A stretch of 64,000 bases of DNA from Aedes albopictus (Eukaryota; Arthropoda; Insecta; Diptera; Culicidae), in assembly GCF_035046485.1 (NCBI RefSeq), contig NC_085137.1, positions 318,600,739 to 318,664,738 of the forward strand. Direction: 5' to 3'. Under the pieces are notes generated by a model that saw nothing but the letters and a program-made list of their open reading frames with translations, was not told the origin of the DNA and made no database searches. Position numbers and translations under genes: made by a program. Of the stretch, positions 33,416-44,439 are shown one piece after another. The stretch's first letter is position 1, and each line of letters begins with the position of its first letter.

Positions 33416-34053
33416 GGCGTAACATACTAAAAAGTCAGTAATGTGTGCATTTTTATGTTATTATTTTTTGAAAATAATAATATTGAGAATAGGGAGCGCT
33501 GTAAGTAGTATTAGTTGCATCGAGTAGTGCAAGTAAAGTTTAATTATGATGGTATAATTTTATAATTTACGATGTATTTTCTGGAAAGATTCCCAGATTG
33601 ATAACAACGACAACGATAACAACGATAGAGATTTCCAGAACTGAGTCTGGATATGTTAGTTTAATGAACATGCGCGATCCCTATTGCTTGGTTGATTCCA
33701 TATTAATAGTTACCTACTTCCCAAAGTGAGGGTCTCTAAAATGGCATTGTAAGCTGACCCTATTGGACAGCGCGCGCCTTTTGTAAACCCTCCGACGTCA
33801 ACCACCTGATGGAGCCTGTGATGACAATGGAATGGAGTGACAGATACAACTGTCAGTGACCGTGAGTAGGAAGATTAGAACAAATAATCCATACAGAATC
33901 AGATTGTCATGAATTGAAAGTGAATTCAACTTTAATTGAAATATTTTTCCAAATTTATTATTTTAATTGTGTGAACTAGCAGGTATCTAACCATAATTGG
34001 TATAATGCCTAAACCTAATAAAATCCCACTTTAGTGCTTTAGTTCACAATACA
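33416..34053. other. No gene recognised
   Basis: AT-rich to mixed sequence with a short (aacgac/aacgat)n-like run near 33600-33630. No domain, no inverted repeat of note and no long frame. Confidence 0.4.
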
Positions 34054-34275
34054 GTAAGGACCCGTTTGCCAGCCCCATTCTGCGACAAACTTTTTGCTCT
34101 CGTTATGTTACGGCCATTTTTTTTTTCAATTAATTAATGTTTATCATCAAAACTACAGCTGAAATGCAGGACATAGAGGGATAAAAAGCTTGAAAAACTG
34201 TTTAGGTTTTTGAGGGGAACAAAAAAATGTTTTACGAAAAGGGGCTGACGAAATCAGGTCCCTTTTGTAAAGCGT
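34054..34275. mobile_element. Probable MITE with GGACC...CAGCCCC termini
   Basis: Left 'aaggacccgtttgccagcccc', right 'ggggctgacgaaatcaggtccctt', imperfect inverted repeats of about 22 bp. The interior is AT-rich without a gene. Only one copy in the window, so boundaries are approximate. Confidence 0.5.
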
Positions 34276-34475
34276 AGTGACGGGCCTTGCATAACCTGAA
34301 TTGAAACAATTTGCATTGGTTGGTAAGATGTTAGAATGTTTATCTATAGAGTTTCTTCTGAAGTCGCATCCAATAATACTTACAGCCGTCCCTGAATACA
34401 TGACGAAAGATAAACACGACTTAATTACCGGACATACATGATTTAGAGGGACATTAAACGTAAGTGCTACTAGAC

Positions 34476-34834
34476 TTAAGGCGAAACTGGAAGCATTTCC
34501 TCATTTTTTTGGTTTTTGATTTTTTATTAAATAACGAAGCAATATTTTTTAAATCGGTTCTCGTGCACATGTAGAGTATGGATCAGGGTATCTTCTGAAT
34601 TTTTTACGCAGCAGTATATGTTTTTCGTTTTTGCAGAAACCATTTTTTAGTGAAATTTTGTTCAAAAATGGTTTCTGCAAAAACGAAAATCATTTTCTGC
34701 CGCGTAAAAAAATCAGAAGATACCCTGATCCATACTCTACATGTGCACGAAAACCGATTTTAAAAATATTGCTTCGTTATTTAATAAAAAATCAAAAACC
34801 AAAAAATGAGGAAATGCTTCCAGTTTTGCCTTAA
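34476..34834. mobile_element. TTAA-ended palindromic MITE, copy 2
   Basis: Starts 'ttaaggcgaaactggaagc' and ends 'gcttccagttttgccttaa'. The arms of about 175 bp share 'ttggtttttgattttttatt' and 'gaagcaatatttt', and the centre holds 'ggtttctgcaaaaacgaaaa'. The arms are closer to each other than in copy 1 (12651-13007), so this copy is younger. TTAA termini suggest piggyBac-type mobilisation. Confidence 0.85.
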
Positions 34835-35449
34835 GACTAAAAGCTCACACTATTTGCATTGATGAACTTGGACTGCAAAACTCATATACTATGTTCCATA
34901 TACTCCAAACTGTCCCATATAGGAAATTTGTAATCTCCCAATATAAGAGCTGAAACACTGCTCTAGAGGTTATTCATCTTTCCCCCGGTACGGTAGTCAA
35001 GCAACAGGCATTTTTCTCTATTGTAGGGGTTCCCAATGGCCACAGTGGAGGAATGTAAATCTTCCCGGGTATCAAGTATTTTCTAGAAACTTCATGTTAT
35101 CCCGAGTAGGTGGAAAAATCTGATGAATAGCATATTCAGTTATGATTGATTGAATTACTGAAGAGCAAAAACTGATATTGGTTTGATTGATATAAGAGGT
35201 AAAAGAACAGAAATAATAGCAAAATCTAATATGGTGAACTACTCAATAATAGCTCGTTAACCTTCCGTAACTCGCGCGGTTGACTACCTGCGTCAGCACC
35301 ACGCTAATACTGAGTACAAAAAGCGAAATTTTTTCAACGTGTTGTACAAAATACAACAGCGCGATCGCTCGAGGGTTGAGATATTACAAGATCAAAACAA
35401 TAGAAGACAAGATTTGTCACTTTTTTTCTAGGAAAAAAAAATAAAAACA
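34835..35449. other. No gene recognised
   Basis: Unassigned sequence. A phrase near 35330-35380 ('acaaaatacaacagcgcgat', 'cgctcgagggttga') looks like a dispersed Aedes repeat, but its limits cannot be drawn here. Confidence 0.35.
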
Positions 35450-35517
35450 TGTCAGCATCGAACCTACGAACTTAGGATTCACAGGCGGCGATGCTTACCA
35501 CTCAACTGTGGCTCACT
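35450..35517 (-). mobile_element. tRNA-like SINE head (minus strand)
   Basis: On the minus strand 'gttgagtggtaagcatcgcc' and 'cgtaggttcgatgctgac' resemble A and B boxes at tRNA spacing. The acceptor ends do not pair, so a functional tRNA is unlikely. It may be a SINE head or tRNA pseudogene. Confidence 0.4.
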
Positions 35518-35929
35518 GTTGTAAATGACATGGGAATAAGAGCATGCGGTCCTTCGTTTCCACAGCTCAGAAAGGGGCACATGGAATTTCACTAACATTA
35601 CTCTATGGGTGTATGTGTTCCATTTCGTGCAGAAGAGCTAAACTTGTTCTTATGTAGAAATTTTCAGCTATTTCGACAAGAACAAAAACTGATATCATAT
35701 CACTTTGAGCAATTCGTGCGCTATTCATTAGATTTTTGAAGAACTCAACAAAATCACATCGAGCTATGACAGCAAAATATGTTCGATTTGAGATATGATT
35801 TAGATATTCTCGTCTACCCGGTATGTGCCATCTTCATTTTAGCCGAAGACATTCGAAACCCTATAAACAATTTACAACCGCTTCCAGTTCCAATGAATAC
35901 CGATTTTATTTGGTGAAGAAATTCAATTT

Positions 35930-37290
35930 ATTCGGAACAGTCTATACTGCCGGTCATCAGCGCAAGATTAACACGCGCTTCATCCAAGAAGAGTTGCAAT
36001 TATAACTGAGATGCATCCGCACTGCCGGTGCTGCCTGCTGACCGGCCGACCGGTGCCCTACGGAAGATAAAGTCACGAATCTTCAAGACCCCGTTAACCA
36101 GCTGGGCATTCTCAAGCGGCCGGCCAGGGCCATTGATCGAATGGGTGAGAAAATTAACGAACAAAAAGGGGTCATTCCCGTCACAGCGCGACTTTGGGAC
36201 CCCGTGCGAGACCCGAACCCGGACACCGATGGCGCAAATATGGGCCGTTCGGATTGCCATAAATTTTGGTTTCGTATTCCGTTGTTATTTATGGCAAACA
36301 GCGGAGATATTTGTCATCTTCAACCGATCCGAGCCCCAGCTATAGTAGATTGGTTCACAGGGCATCATCTCAGAATGATTTGCGGGAATGGCATCGCATC
36401 GCTCGCGAGTTGAGAGTGGATGCATTTTCATGGGCATTGAGGTCGAACCTAGGGTTAAAATCGATTGGCCTTGATGACCTAGAACTGGGCGCTTATCTGT
36501 TTTATTGTATTTCATCATTTGTGTTTGCCTATGTATGGAAAGAAGGAGCTGTTTGACACAATTATGCTGGGCAAGAGAAATATTGGAAAAGAAGTTGTTT
36601 GACGCTTAAATTATGCTGAGAATTGCTGGACGGCATTTTAGATACAACTGAGGGTACGTTTCTAGAACACAGCCAGTGTCTCAGTCAAGAGATCTATGGT
36701 CAATGTCGAATTTCAACTATGGGAAACAATTTTCAAGCTGTTAGCATAAGTGCCATGGTTAATCACTACCAACATCAACCACAGCTAATTGCTTCTGCAA
36801 GAAAATTTGACACGGTTGACCACGAAGGAATTGACAGATACATCCTCCCGCTTTCTAGTAATGTTCACAATTTAATCTCCTAAGAAACTGAATCCTCATT
36901 TTCTAAGCAACGTCACTTTCGTCCGCCCGATTTGTACCCGTCATGTAAAACATACCGTCTTGAACTACTTACAAACGCTTGGCAACAAAGTCAATTAATT
37001 TCCCTGAAACCTGTTGAAATTGAGAGACACGAGCCAACCGCAACGGCAGGCAGCTACGGTAATGAATGCCGTTTAGTGGAGACAGCAGCGGAACCCTACG
37101 AACATACGTTTGGAAGTCTTGGACATTAACACACGAGTGACAAACTTGAGCTGAGCACATGCAACTGGGAACGGATAGGAGTTATCCGTGTGGAAGACGC
37201 TTTGCGATTTTTTTCCCGTCTGGCTACAATATTTATCTATAGCTCACGGTGACATTATTTCACTGCCAGCAAGTGTTAATTTAGCCATTT
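35930..37290. other. Single-copy-looking island; possible coding-like segment 36042-36413
   Basis: No similarity to other repeats in the window and higher GC from about 35990 to 36260. A plus-strand frame opens at 36042 and runs to 36413, including 'NLQDPVNQLGILKRPARA' and 'ATG GGT GAG' at 36141, where GGTGAG could also be a splice donor. The opposite strand has an 86-codon frame (36000-36260) with 'NGVLKIRDFIFRRAPVG'. I recognise neither. The rest (36570-37290) has only short frames. This may be host sequence between transposons. Confidence 0.2.
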
Positions 37291-37486
37291 ATTTCATGTG
37301 GGGCTCTCAGTGCAGTCGGGGTCTGTAGTTATTTCTCCGTCAGATAAATCTTACCCAGAGATTCAACCCGGGCAGGCTATTCAATGCAACTATAGAATAC
37401 AGAATGACAAGTTTGGAATTATCTGCGTCTTCGAACACCTTCAGCAACACCACGCACGCTATATACTAGGGTTTGTAAGTTGTTTC

Positions 37487-37765
37487 AGGGGCGTTCGAGG
37501 GGGATCAAGAGGGTCCCATAGATGTTCAAGGGATTCCAGGAATGTTTCAAAGGCTTTCAAAGGCGTTTCAGGGTGTTTTAGGGGGTTTCAGGAGCTTTCT
37601 ATGGGTTTTCAATGGAGTTCAGGGGATTTTAAGAGAATTCCAGGGCATTCCAGGGGTGTGTTAGAGGGCCTCAGGTTGTTCCATGGGATTCCTGGGGCGT
37701 TCCATAGGGATTCAGGGAGTTTCAAGGAGAACCAGTGGTATTTCAGGGGGTCGATCTATGAGGTG
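37487..37765. repeat. Diverged G-rich minisatellite (ttcagggg-type)
   Basis: 'tttcaggggattccag', 'tttcaaaggcgtttcagg' and similar words repeat at roughly 20- to 24-bp spacing. A plus frame (37298-37792) reads through it as G/S/F/R-rich repeats; as with other arrays here, I treat this as a by-product. Confidence 0.6.
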
Positions 37766-37799
37766 ATTCACAGGCGTTCCAGAGTGTATTAACCTTCAC

Positions 37800-38300
37800 G
37801 TACCCGACCTCCTACAACTCATTTTAAAAATGCTGGCATTTCGTCAATTTTCATCCGGTCACCCTCAATCGATTATAAATTGGTGCTTGTTTATTATACA
37901 CAAGTGACCATGCAATATCTGGAACCATTCCAGGGATATTCCTGATTGTGTTGGAGTCAGGGGTTGCCAAAATGGCTAAAAGCGATTATTTCGTATGTTA
38001 TTGGGTTTGAACCATCGATTTTCAGCGACATTTTTGTTGCGATCAGTGAAACCTAACTGCTAAAACCAGATTTGAATAAGTTGACCTATCCGGATCTCCG
38101 TGACAGGTTCCGCGGGGCCTCATTGGTTTTCAACCTAAACATGTCGTGCGACATATCTATCATCATGATTTCGAATGACTGAGTCAGAAACGATAGACTG
38201 AAGTCTGTATCAACTAATATGGCCACCCCGGAACATCTAGCACAGGTTCCACAGGGGTCTCATCGGGGACATTTCTGATTTGCAATCAAAACATGCCGTG
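37800..38300. repeat. Diverged duplicated unit ('acaggttccacaggggtct')
   Basis: 'gacaggttccgcggggcctc' (about 38102), then 'caacctaaacatgtcgtgcg', recurs at about 38241 as 'cacaggttccacaggggtct' and 'caatcaaaacatgccgtgtg', a roughly 140-bp tandem duplication. 37800-38095 is unassigned and carries no gene. Confidence 0.55.
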
Positions 38301-39262
38301 TGACGTATCAATCTACATCTACACGATAATTTACGACGAATTACTTCGACATCGTGGCGTTGCAGGAACTTTGTTGGACTGGACAGAAAGTGTGGAAAAG
38401 CGGGCATCGAGCGGCTACCTTCTACCAAAACTGTGGCACCACCAATGAACTGGGAAAAGGATTTATAGTGTTGGGCAAGATGCGACAACGTGTGATAGGG
38501 TGGCAGCTGATCAACGCAATGGTGTGCATGTTGAGAGTTAAGAGCCGTTTCTTCAACTACAGCACCATCAACGTCCACTGCCCACACGAAAAGAGACCTG
38601 ATGACGAGAAAGAAGCGTTCTACGCACAATTAGAGCAAACATACGATGGTTGCTCGCCGCGTGACGTGGAAATCGTTGTCGGCGATATTACGCGCAGGTA
38701 GGAAGGGAGGAAATGTACAGACCGGTAATCGGGCGAAAAAGCCTGCACGCCGTGTCGAATGATAACGGCCATCGATGCGTAAACTTTGCAGCCTCCTGTG
38801 GTATGGTATTCCGAAGCACCTTCTTCCCCCGCAAAGATATCCACAAAGCCACCTGGAGATCACCCGACCATGAAACAGAAAACCAAATTGACTACGTTCT
38901 AATCGACGGTAAATTCTTCTCGGATATAAATAACCAAGGTCCGCACATAACGCAGTGCGAATATAAATTCGGATCACTACTTAGTCGCTGTATGCATGCG
39001 CTCAAAACTTTCGACAGTTATCACCACGCGTCGAAGTCGAACGCCGCGGCTCAACATCGAGCAGCTGCGTAACGTAGAAGTGGTTCAAGACTACGCGCAG
39101 CAGTTAGCAGTGGCCCTACCAACGGAAGAGCAGCTTGGCGCAGCTACACTTGAAGATGGTTGGAGTGACATCCGATCCGCCATAGGTAGTACCTCGGCTA
39201 CAGCACTAGGTTTCGCGACTCCGAATCGCAGAAACGACTGATACGACGGCGAATGTGATCAG

Positions 39263-40285
39263 TTGAAAAACGAGATGAATGCAGCATGGGCGAGAATGCT
39301 GCAACACCGTACTAGAGCGAATGAGGCACGTTACAGACAGGCGCGGAACAGGCAGAACTCAGTCTTCCGGATGGAAGAGCTGTACCGCGCTAAGGACACA
39401 CGAAAGTTCTACGAGAAACTGAACCGCTCGCGCAGAGGCTTTGTGCCACAATCCGACATATGCCGAGATAATCACGGGAATATGCTCACGAGCGAGCGTG
39501 AGGTGGTCGACAGGTGGCGGCAGCATTACGATGAGCACCTCAATGACAAAAGTACCGAAGGTAGCGTGGTAACAGATCTAGGAGTATGTGCACAGGACGA
39601 AAGACTTCCGGCCCCTGACCTTCAACAGATTGAGGGGGAGGTTGGCCGGTTGAAAAACAACAAAGCCGCTGGAGCAGATCAACTACCAAGCGAGCTTCTA
39701 AAATACGGTGGAGAAGCACTGGTGAGAGCACTACACTGGGACATTACCAAGATTTGGGAAGAGGAAGTAATACCGGAGGAATGGATGGAAGGTATCGTGT
39801 GTCCCATATACAAAAAGGGCGACAAGTTGGATTGCGGGAACTATCGCGCAATCGCACTACTGAGCGCTACCTACAAGGAACTCTCTCAAATTTTATGCCG
39901 CCGTCTATTACCGATTGCAAGAGAGTTCGTGGGGCAATATCAGGCTGGATTTATGGGTGAACGCGCTACAACGGACCAGATGTTCGCTATCCGCCAGGTG
40001 TTGCAGAAATGCCGCGAATACAACGTGTCCACACATTACCTGTCCATCGATTTCAAATCAGCATATGATACAATCGATCGAGAACAGCTATGGCAGATTA
40101 TGCACGAATACGGATTCCCGGATAAACTGATACGATTGATCAAGGCGACGATGGATCCAGTGTTGTGCGTAGTTCGAGTATCAGGGACACTCTCGAGTCC
40201 CTTCGAATCTCGCAGAGGGTTACGGCAAGGTGATGGTCTTTCGTGCTTGCCGTTCAACATTGCTTTAGATAGAGGGTGTAATTAG
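39263..40285 (+). pseudogene. RTE reverse transcriptase segment, open 340 codons but lacking the YADD box
   Basis: 340-codon frame with 'LYRAKDTRKFYEKLNRSR', 'REVVDRWRQHYDEHLN', 'LKNNKAAGADQLPSELLK', 'CPIYKKGDKLDCGNYRAI', 'YQAGFMGERATTDQMFAI', 'SIDFKSAYDTIDREQLW' (first catalytic Asp) and 'ESRRGLRQGDGLSC'. It ends 'FNIALDRGCN', shortly before the FADD/YADD box, because of a frame change and a deletion near 40270-40340. It therefore lacks the core active site and cannot work alone. It is the best-preserved part of copy C, and its sequence differs enough from copies A and B to indicate a distinct subfamily. Confidence 0.8.
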
Positions 40286-40473
40286 GAGACCGGCGATAAA
40301 CACGAGTGGAACGGTTTTCACGAAGTCCGTTCAGCTGTTTGGTTTAGCTGGCGCATTGTGGCAGGAAATCGTGCTTACTTTGGACTCCGCAGAACTCTAC
40401 GATCGAATAAAGTTCGCCGTAACACGAAGTTAACTATCTACAAAACGCTGATTAGACCGGTCGTTATGGGTTA

Positions 40474-40817
40474 CTAGCTGTCTCGGCAAACGTTGTCTTG
40501 CTCAGCTGTGGTGGTTTGACAATTGATGAGCTCATAACGTCACCGCACTCTAGATTGATTTCATTTCGATCATGTTGATTTCCTTCCCAGCTCATGATTT
40601 TTTTTTATTTTTCAATTTTCTTACTTTTCTAGCTGATTTTCGTAACTTTTTGTACATATAAACACAGCCACCACGAATACGAACCGAACCGTGCAAGAGT
40701 AATCCTGATCGGTTCAGCCGCTCTTGAGTTTTGTTGCCTCAAAGGGACTTCAAACTCATTTTTATATATAGATATATAGATAGATATAGATATAGAGAGA
40801 TATAGATAATAGATAGA
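40474..40817 (-). mobile_element. Complete 344-bp non-autonomous Helitron
   Basis: On the minus strand it begins A/TCTATCTATTATC (host A at 40818), continues with a (TATAGA)-rich 5' region and 'aaaaatgagtttgaagtcc', and ends 'gtttgccgagacagCTAG'/T (host T at 40473). A GCAA/TTGC hairpin precedes the CTAG. This matches the Helitron rule of AT target, TC start and CTRR end with no target duplication. It interrupts the RTE copy C frame between 'RPVV' and 'GHETW'. The 3' terminus matches that at 16690-16710. Confidence 0.8.
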
Positions 40818-41289
40818 TGGGCACGAAACATGGACCCTACGTGCAGAGGACCAACGCGTCCTTGGAGTTTTCGAATGGAAGGTGTTGCGTACCATCTACG
40901 GCGAAGTGCAGATGGAAGACGGGACTTGAAGAAAGCGAATGAACCACGAGCTGCATCAGCTGCTGAGAGAACCAACCATCGTCCATACCGCGAAAATCGG
41001 GAGGCTACGGTGGGCTGGTTACGTCATCAGGATGTCGGATAGCAACCCGACTAAAATGGTTCTCGAGAGTCATCCGACCGGTGCAAAAAGACATGGTGCG
41101 CAGCGAGCTAGGTAGGTCAACCAAGTGGTGGACGATCTGCGGACCCTACGCAGAGTGCGGAACTGGAGACAAACAGCCATGGACCGCGTGAAATGGAGAC
41201 GGCTACTATGTACAGCAGAGGCCACCCCGCCCGGCCTTAGCCTGATCGGTAAGGTAAGTATGATTGATCCTACCTGAAAACAACAAAAA

Positions 41290-41810
41290 AAATTGTCGCA
41301 AAGCCCTTCCTATCATTCGCCCCACATGTGCTAAACGATCATCCACGACTTACAAAGTCCGATGAGAACCCGGCCCGAGGACGTTGCTTGACCGTTTTGT
41401 CCATATTTTCCCGCCATTAATCATCGATCAATGGACGACGATGGTGCATACTCCGAATGAGTAGTGGACTGCTTTGACGACCCTTTTCTTCTGGGCATCT
41501 ACGATGAAAGAAAGAAGCGGTGGCTCTTCCGCTGACCAACCGCCGCCAAGCGTGTTTTCCCGGCGCTCTTCTGTGTGCTCGCTTGGACTGGAGGAAAATG
41601 GAATCCGTGGACGCCCGATGGGGACCAAAGTGTTGTTGACGGTGAACCCATTAGATACATTGTTGCTCGGTTTTGTAAGACCCTAGGTACGGTGCACGAT
41701 GGCGACGGTGGCCGGCAGGTCTATTGATTTCTCTGGACGCCGCCGTCGCCTCCTGTATGGGCCCATAATAGGCAAGGTAATTAATGACTTATTGAAAAAT
41801 TGCACGTGAA
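41290..41810 (+). other. GC-rich non-TE island with a candidate 26-codon first exon
   Basis: Unlike the surrounding AT-rich repeats. An ATG at 41699 in good context (gcacgATGG) opens 26 codons (MATVAGRSIDF...LYGPIIGK) that end exactly at 41776 before GTAATT (donor GT at 41777), phase 0. The frame would run only a few codons into the intron. Other frames (41474-41686 plus, 41428-41628 minus) show no domain. A host alternative first exon is possible; nothing in the sequence alone proves it. Confidence 0.25.
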
Positions 41811-41923
41811 GATCTCCTTTTAAGCGTAGGGTTTTCAACGCGATGCAAAAGATGCAGTATTATTCGGTGGAGAAATGAAATGATATGATTGTATACTCAC
41901 TTCATTGAAAGCAAATTTGCAAA

Positions 41924-41987
41924 AAGGCCGCATTTCAACCGTATGTATTCAGATTAATCTGAATACATACGGTTGAAATGCGGCCTT
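41924..41987. repeat. Perfect 64-bp palindrome without spacer
   Basis: 'aaggccgcatttcaaccg' to 'aatacatacggttgaaatgc' is an exact self-complementary 64-mer, 32-bp arms centred between 41955 and 41956 (agatt/aatct). It may be a tiny foldback, a hairpin-opening scar or an assembly artefact. Confidence 0.95.
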
Positions 41988-42800
41988 GAGTGACTTTTGA
42001 ATAGGATACATAACTGTCTGCATTTTGCAATTTTACGTAACTTCAATCACTTTGTAAGGATTGAGCCATAAATAATAGGCATTTTGTACTGAAAATTTTG
42101 TACTGAAAACCATTCCCACATTTTGTACCAGAAAGCAGAATTACACACAATTGAAATGAGATTTTGAATTACCTTGCGTTTTGTCAAGTTAAATAATAAC
42201 TCACCGAAATTTCGTATGAAATCTGAAAAAAGTACACATGAATTATTCGTTGTTTGAAAATACCTCTCACTTCCAATAAATATTCACAAGCAAACTTGTT
42301 TTCCAAACCAAAACAATTCTCTGAACAAGGTTCAAAGACTCTCATTAACGATACAGTGAAGACACCGGCCACGCCCTTGAAGTTGTATTTTAGGAAGAAA
42401 TGAATATTAGTAACAACCTTTGTTTTTATGCAAGACCTGCATCTTCATATCAAAGGCCACAAGTACACAATTCTTGTTGGTAGGGAAGGTGTTGTTGTTT
42501 ACAGGGATTTACTTTGCTCACTTGGAACTCCTCCTGGCATTTTTTATTATATCCTCCATAAAATGCTGGAGACTATTCTGAAAGTTTCTCAAGAATTCCT
42601 CCGAAACTTACCTTAGGAACTGATTTGGAATATTCTAAAGCAACTACTTAAGAAATTCTTCCGACAATTTTTTTAGGAAGGCCGGAAAATTTTAATGTAA
42701 TTACCAGATTTTTTTTAAGGAAATTGCCGCACGTAGCCATTAAGAAATTGCGAATTCCATAAGGAATTTCCGATGAAATTTATGAATCATTTGTAGAAGG
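41988..42800. other. No gene; decayed short repeats from about 42580
   Basis: AT-rich sequence, then 'aagaaattcttccgac'-type decayed repeats. Frames at 42184-42372 (minus) and 42428-42616 (plus) carry no recognised domain. Confidence 0.4.
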
Positions 42801-43218
42801 AATAGGAAGCAATCAGTGAAGTACTAGATTGAAAGTAGTGAGCTGGATTTTTGTATGGTGAGATGATCAGTTCTCCGTTTCTGCAATGAAATGGTGCAGA
42901 CAGCGTGGGTTATATGAATCCTTGCCTAATTTGATGCTGTTTGAGCAAAAGTTTGGGTAACTGTGTTATTGAAGTTGCAAGAAATAAATAATAATGAAAT
43001 AATAAAAAATAAACAATAATAATAATAATAAAATAATAATAAAATAACAACAACACAGTCACCTAAACTTTTGCTCAAACAGCATCAAATTAGGCAAGAA
43101 ATCATATAACTCAAATTGTTTCCACCATTTCATTACAGAAACGGAGAACTGATCATCTCACCATACAAAAATCCAGCTCACTACTTTCAATCTAGTACTC
43201 CACTGATTGCTTCCTATT
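42801..43218. mobile_element. Palindromic MITE, 'gtactagatt' family, copy 2 with (AAT)-rich loop
   Basis: Left 'aataggaagcaatcagtgaa', right 'ccactgattgcttcctatt'. Inside, 'ctccgtttctgcaatgaaat' and 'gcctaatttgatgctgtttg' are mirrored. The loop (about 42985-43055) has expanded into AAT/AAAT repeats. Same family as 15588-15953; this copy defines the outer ends better. Confidence 0.88.
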
Positions 43219-43829
43219 GCTAAAGAACATGCCTTTTAACAAATTACTTGAAGAACTATCACAGAGATGTCGGTGATTATACTGGAGCAATTAGCAAAAA
43301 ATGTATTTAAAGATTTCTGGAGAAATTCTCAAATGAATTTCAGAAGAAATTGTTATAGGAAATGCTCAGGAAATTTGGGTTTTCTAAGCAAATTGCGCAA
43401 ACAATTCCTTAAGAATGATTTCCTGGAAATTTACTAGAGGAAATACTTAAGAAATTTTCAGAAGATACATTGAAAAAAGTCAAAAAGTTTATAAAAGATA
43501 TGCATGAGTTATACAGGAGGAATTTCTAAATAAATTAACTCAGAATTGTAAAAGTAATTACCCAGCCCAGGCATTCGTAGAGGAATTGCTACAGGAATTT
43601 TATTTAAATTTACTAGCATATATTTTAAAAAAACTTCTAGCTAGAGAAATTACTAGATGAATTCCCCAATAAAATGCTGGGCAGCTTCCGCAAGAAGTTG
43701 TAGGAATTTTCTCCAAAGGAAGTTCCTTAAGAATTAATTGTGAAATTGTCGAAACTAACCAAAACAAAAATGCTGGAAGATTCCTGAAGAAATTGGCGAA
43801 GGATCATTTTTGGCAAGGCTAAGTTTGGC
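43219..43829. repeat. Decayed short AT-rich repeats
   Basis: 'gaaatttccag', 'agaaattctt' and 'gaaattgct' variants without clean period, like 13008-14690. No gene. Confidence 0.45.
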
Positions 43830-44098
43830 GGGCCCATATAGCCGAGGCGGTAAACGCACGGGTATTCAGCATGACCATGCTGAGGGTGACGGGTTCGATT
43901 CCCGGTCGGTCCAGGATCTTTTCGTAAAGGAAATTTCCTTGACTTCCTTGGGCATAGAGTATCTTCGTGCTTGCCACACGATATACACATGCAAAATGGT
44001 CATTGGCAGAGGAAGCTCTCAGTTAATAACTGTGGTAGTGCTCAAAGAACACTAAGCTGAGAAGCAGGCTTTGTCCCAATGAGGACGTTACGCCAAGA

Positions 44099-44126
<28 letters not shown>
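43830..44126 (+). mobile_element. Feilai-like tRNA-SINE, copy 2, well preserved, (AG)n tail
   Basis: Starts 'ggcccatatagccgaggcgg' with a tRNA-like A box and a perfect B box GGTTCGATTCC at 43892-43902. The body contains 'cggtccaggatcttttcgt', 'ccacacgatatacacatgc' and 'agctgagaagcaggctttg', ending 'gaggacgttacgccaagaag' and (AG)n to about 44125. It would be transcribed by Pol III from the internal promoter and mobilised by a partner LINE; which LINE cannot be told here. Confidence 0.9.
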
Positions 44127-44129
<3 letters not shown>

Positions 44130-44205
44130 CATTGTGTACCCGTACTAAAATCCTATGTATTACATAAATTCTAAATCGATTATAGCTGGGGATTTTTTTT
44201 TTATT

Positions 44206-44424
44206 AAGGTACACCGGGGCAAGTGGAAACGGGTGGGGCAAGATGAAACACGATGTTTTGAAATAGATTTCAAAACAATTTGAAGTTTTTTCTTTCGCCA
44301 AAAGATTGTTTGAATCAAAAACTAGGTGTTATGGCATTCAAGCTGTTTACTATCATTGGATAACATCATGTTATCCTGCTGTTTCATCTTGCCCCACCCG
44401 TTTCAACTTGCCCCGGTGTACCTT
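44206..44424. mobile_element. 219-bp MITE, 'aaggtacaccggggcaag' termini
   Basis: Left 'aaggtacaccggggcaag', then 'gggtggggcaagatgaaac'. Right is the mirror 'gtttcatcttgccccaccc', then 'cttgccccggtgtacctt'. The roughly 50-bp TIRs are nearly identical. I recognise this terminus as a common mosquito MITE type, but not its superfamily. Confidence 0.85.
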
Positions 44425-44439
44425 ATCGTACAAATTGGG

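Larger units (their letters stand above)
38330..41260 (+). pseudogene. RTE-clade (JAM1-like) retrotransposon, long but disabled copy C
   Basis: Runs from the endonuclease to the 3' tail. Order: 'DIVALQELCWTG' and 'ELGKGFIVLGKMRQRVIGW' (frame 38354-38701, ended by a TAG), a second endonuclease part with 'ATWRSPDHETENQIDYVL' (38713-39072), then the RT frame 39263-40285. After that come deletions, the Helitron insertion (40474-40817), and the C-terminal 'GHETWTL'-type region with 'RRLVRWAG'-like sequence near 41000-41030. The tail 'ggtaaggtaagta' near 41248 matches the (GGTAA)-like tail of the inverted copy at 51920. It is 5' truncated at about 38330 and has multiple frameshifts. Confidence 0.85.

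Noticed and set aside
35450..35517. A functional tRNA gene
   Set aside because: A and B boxes are present but the acceptor stem does not pair. The same holds at 32605, 45060 and the SINE heads.
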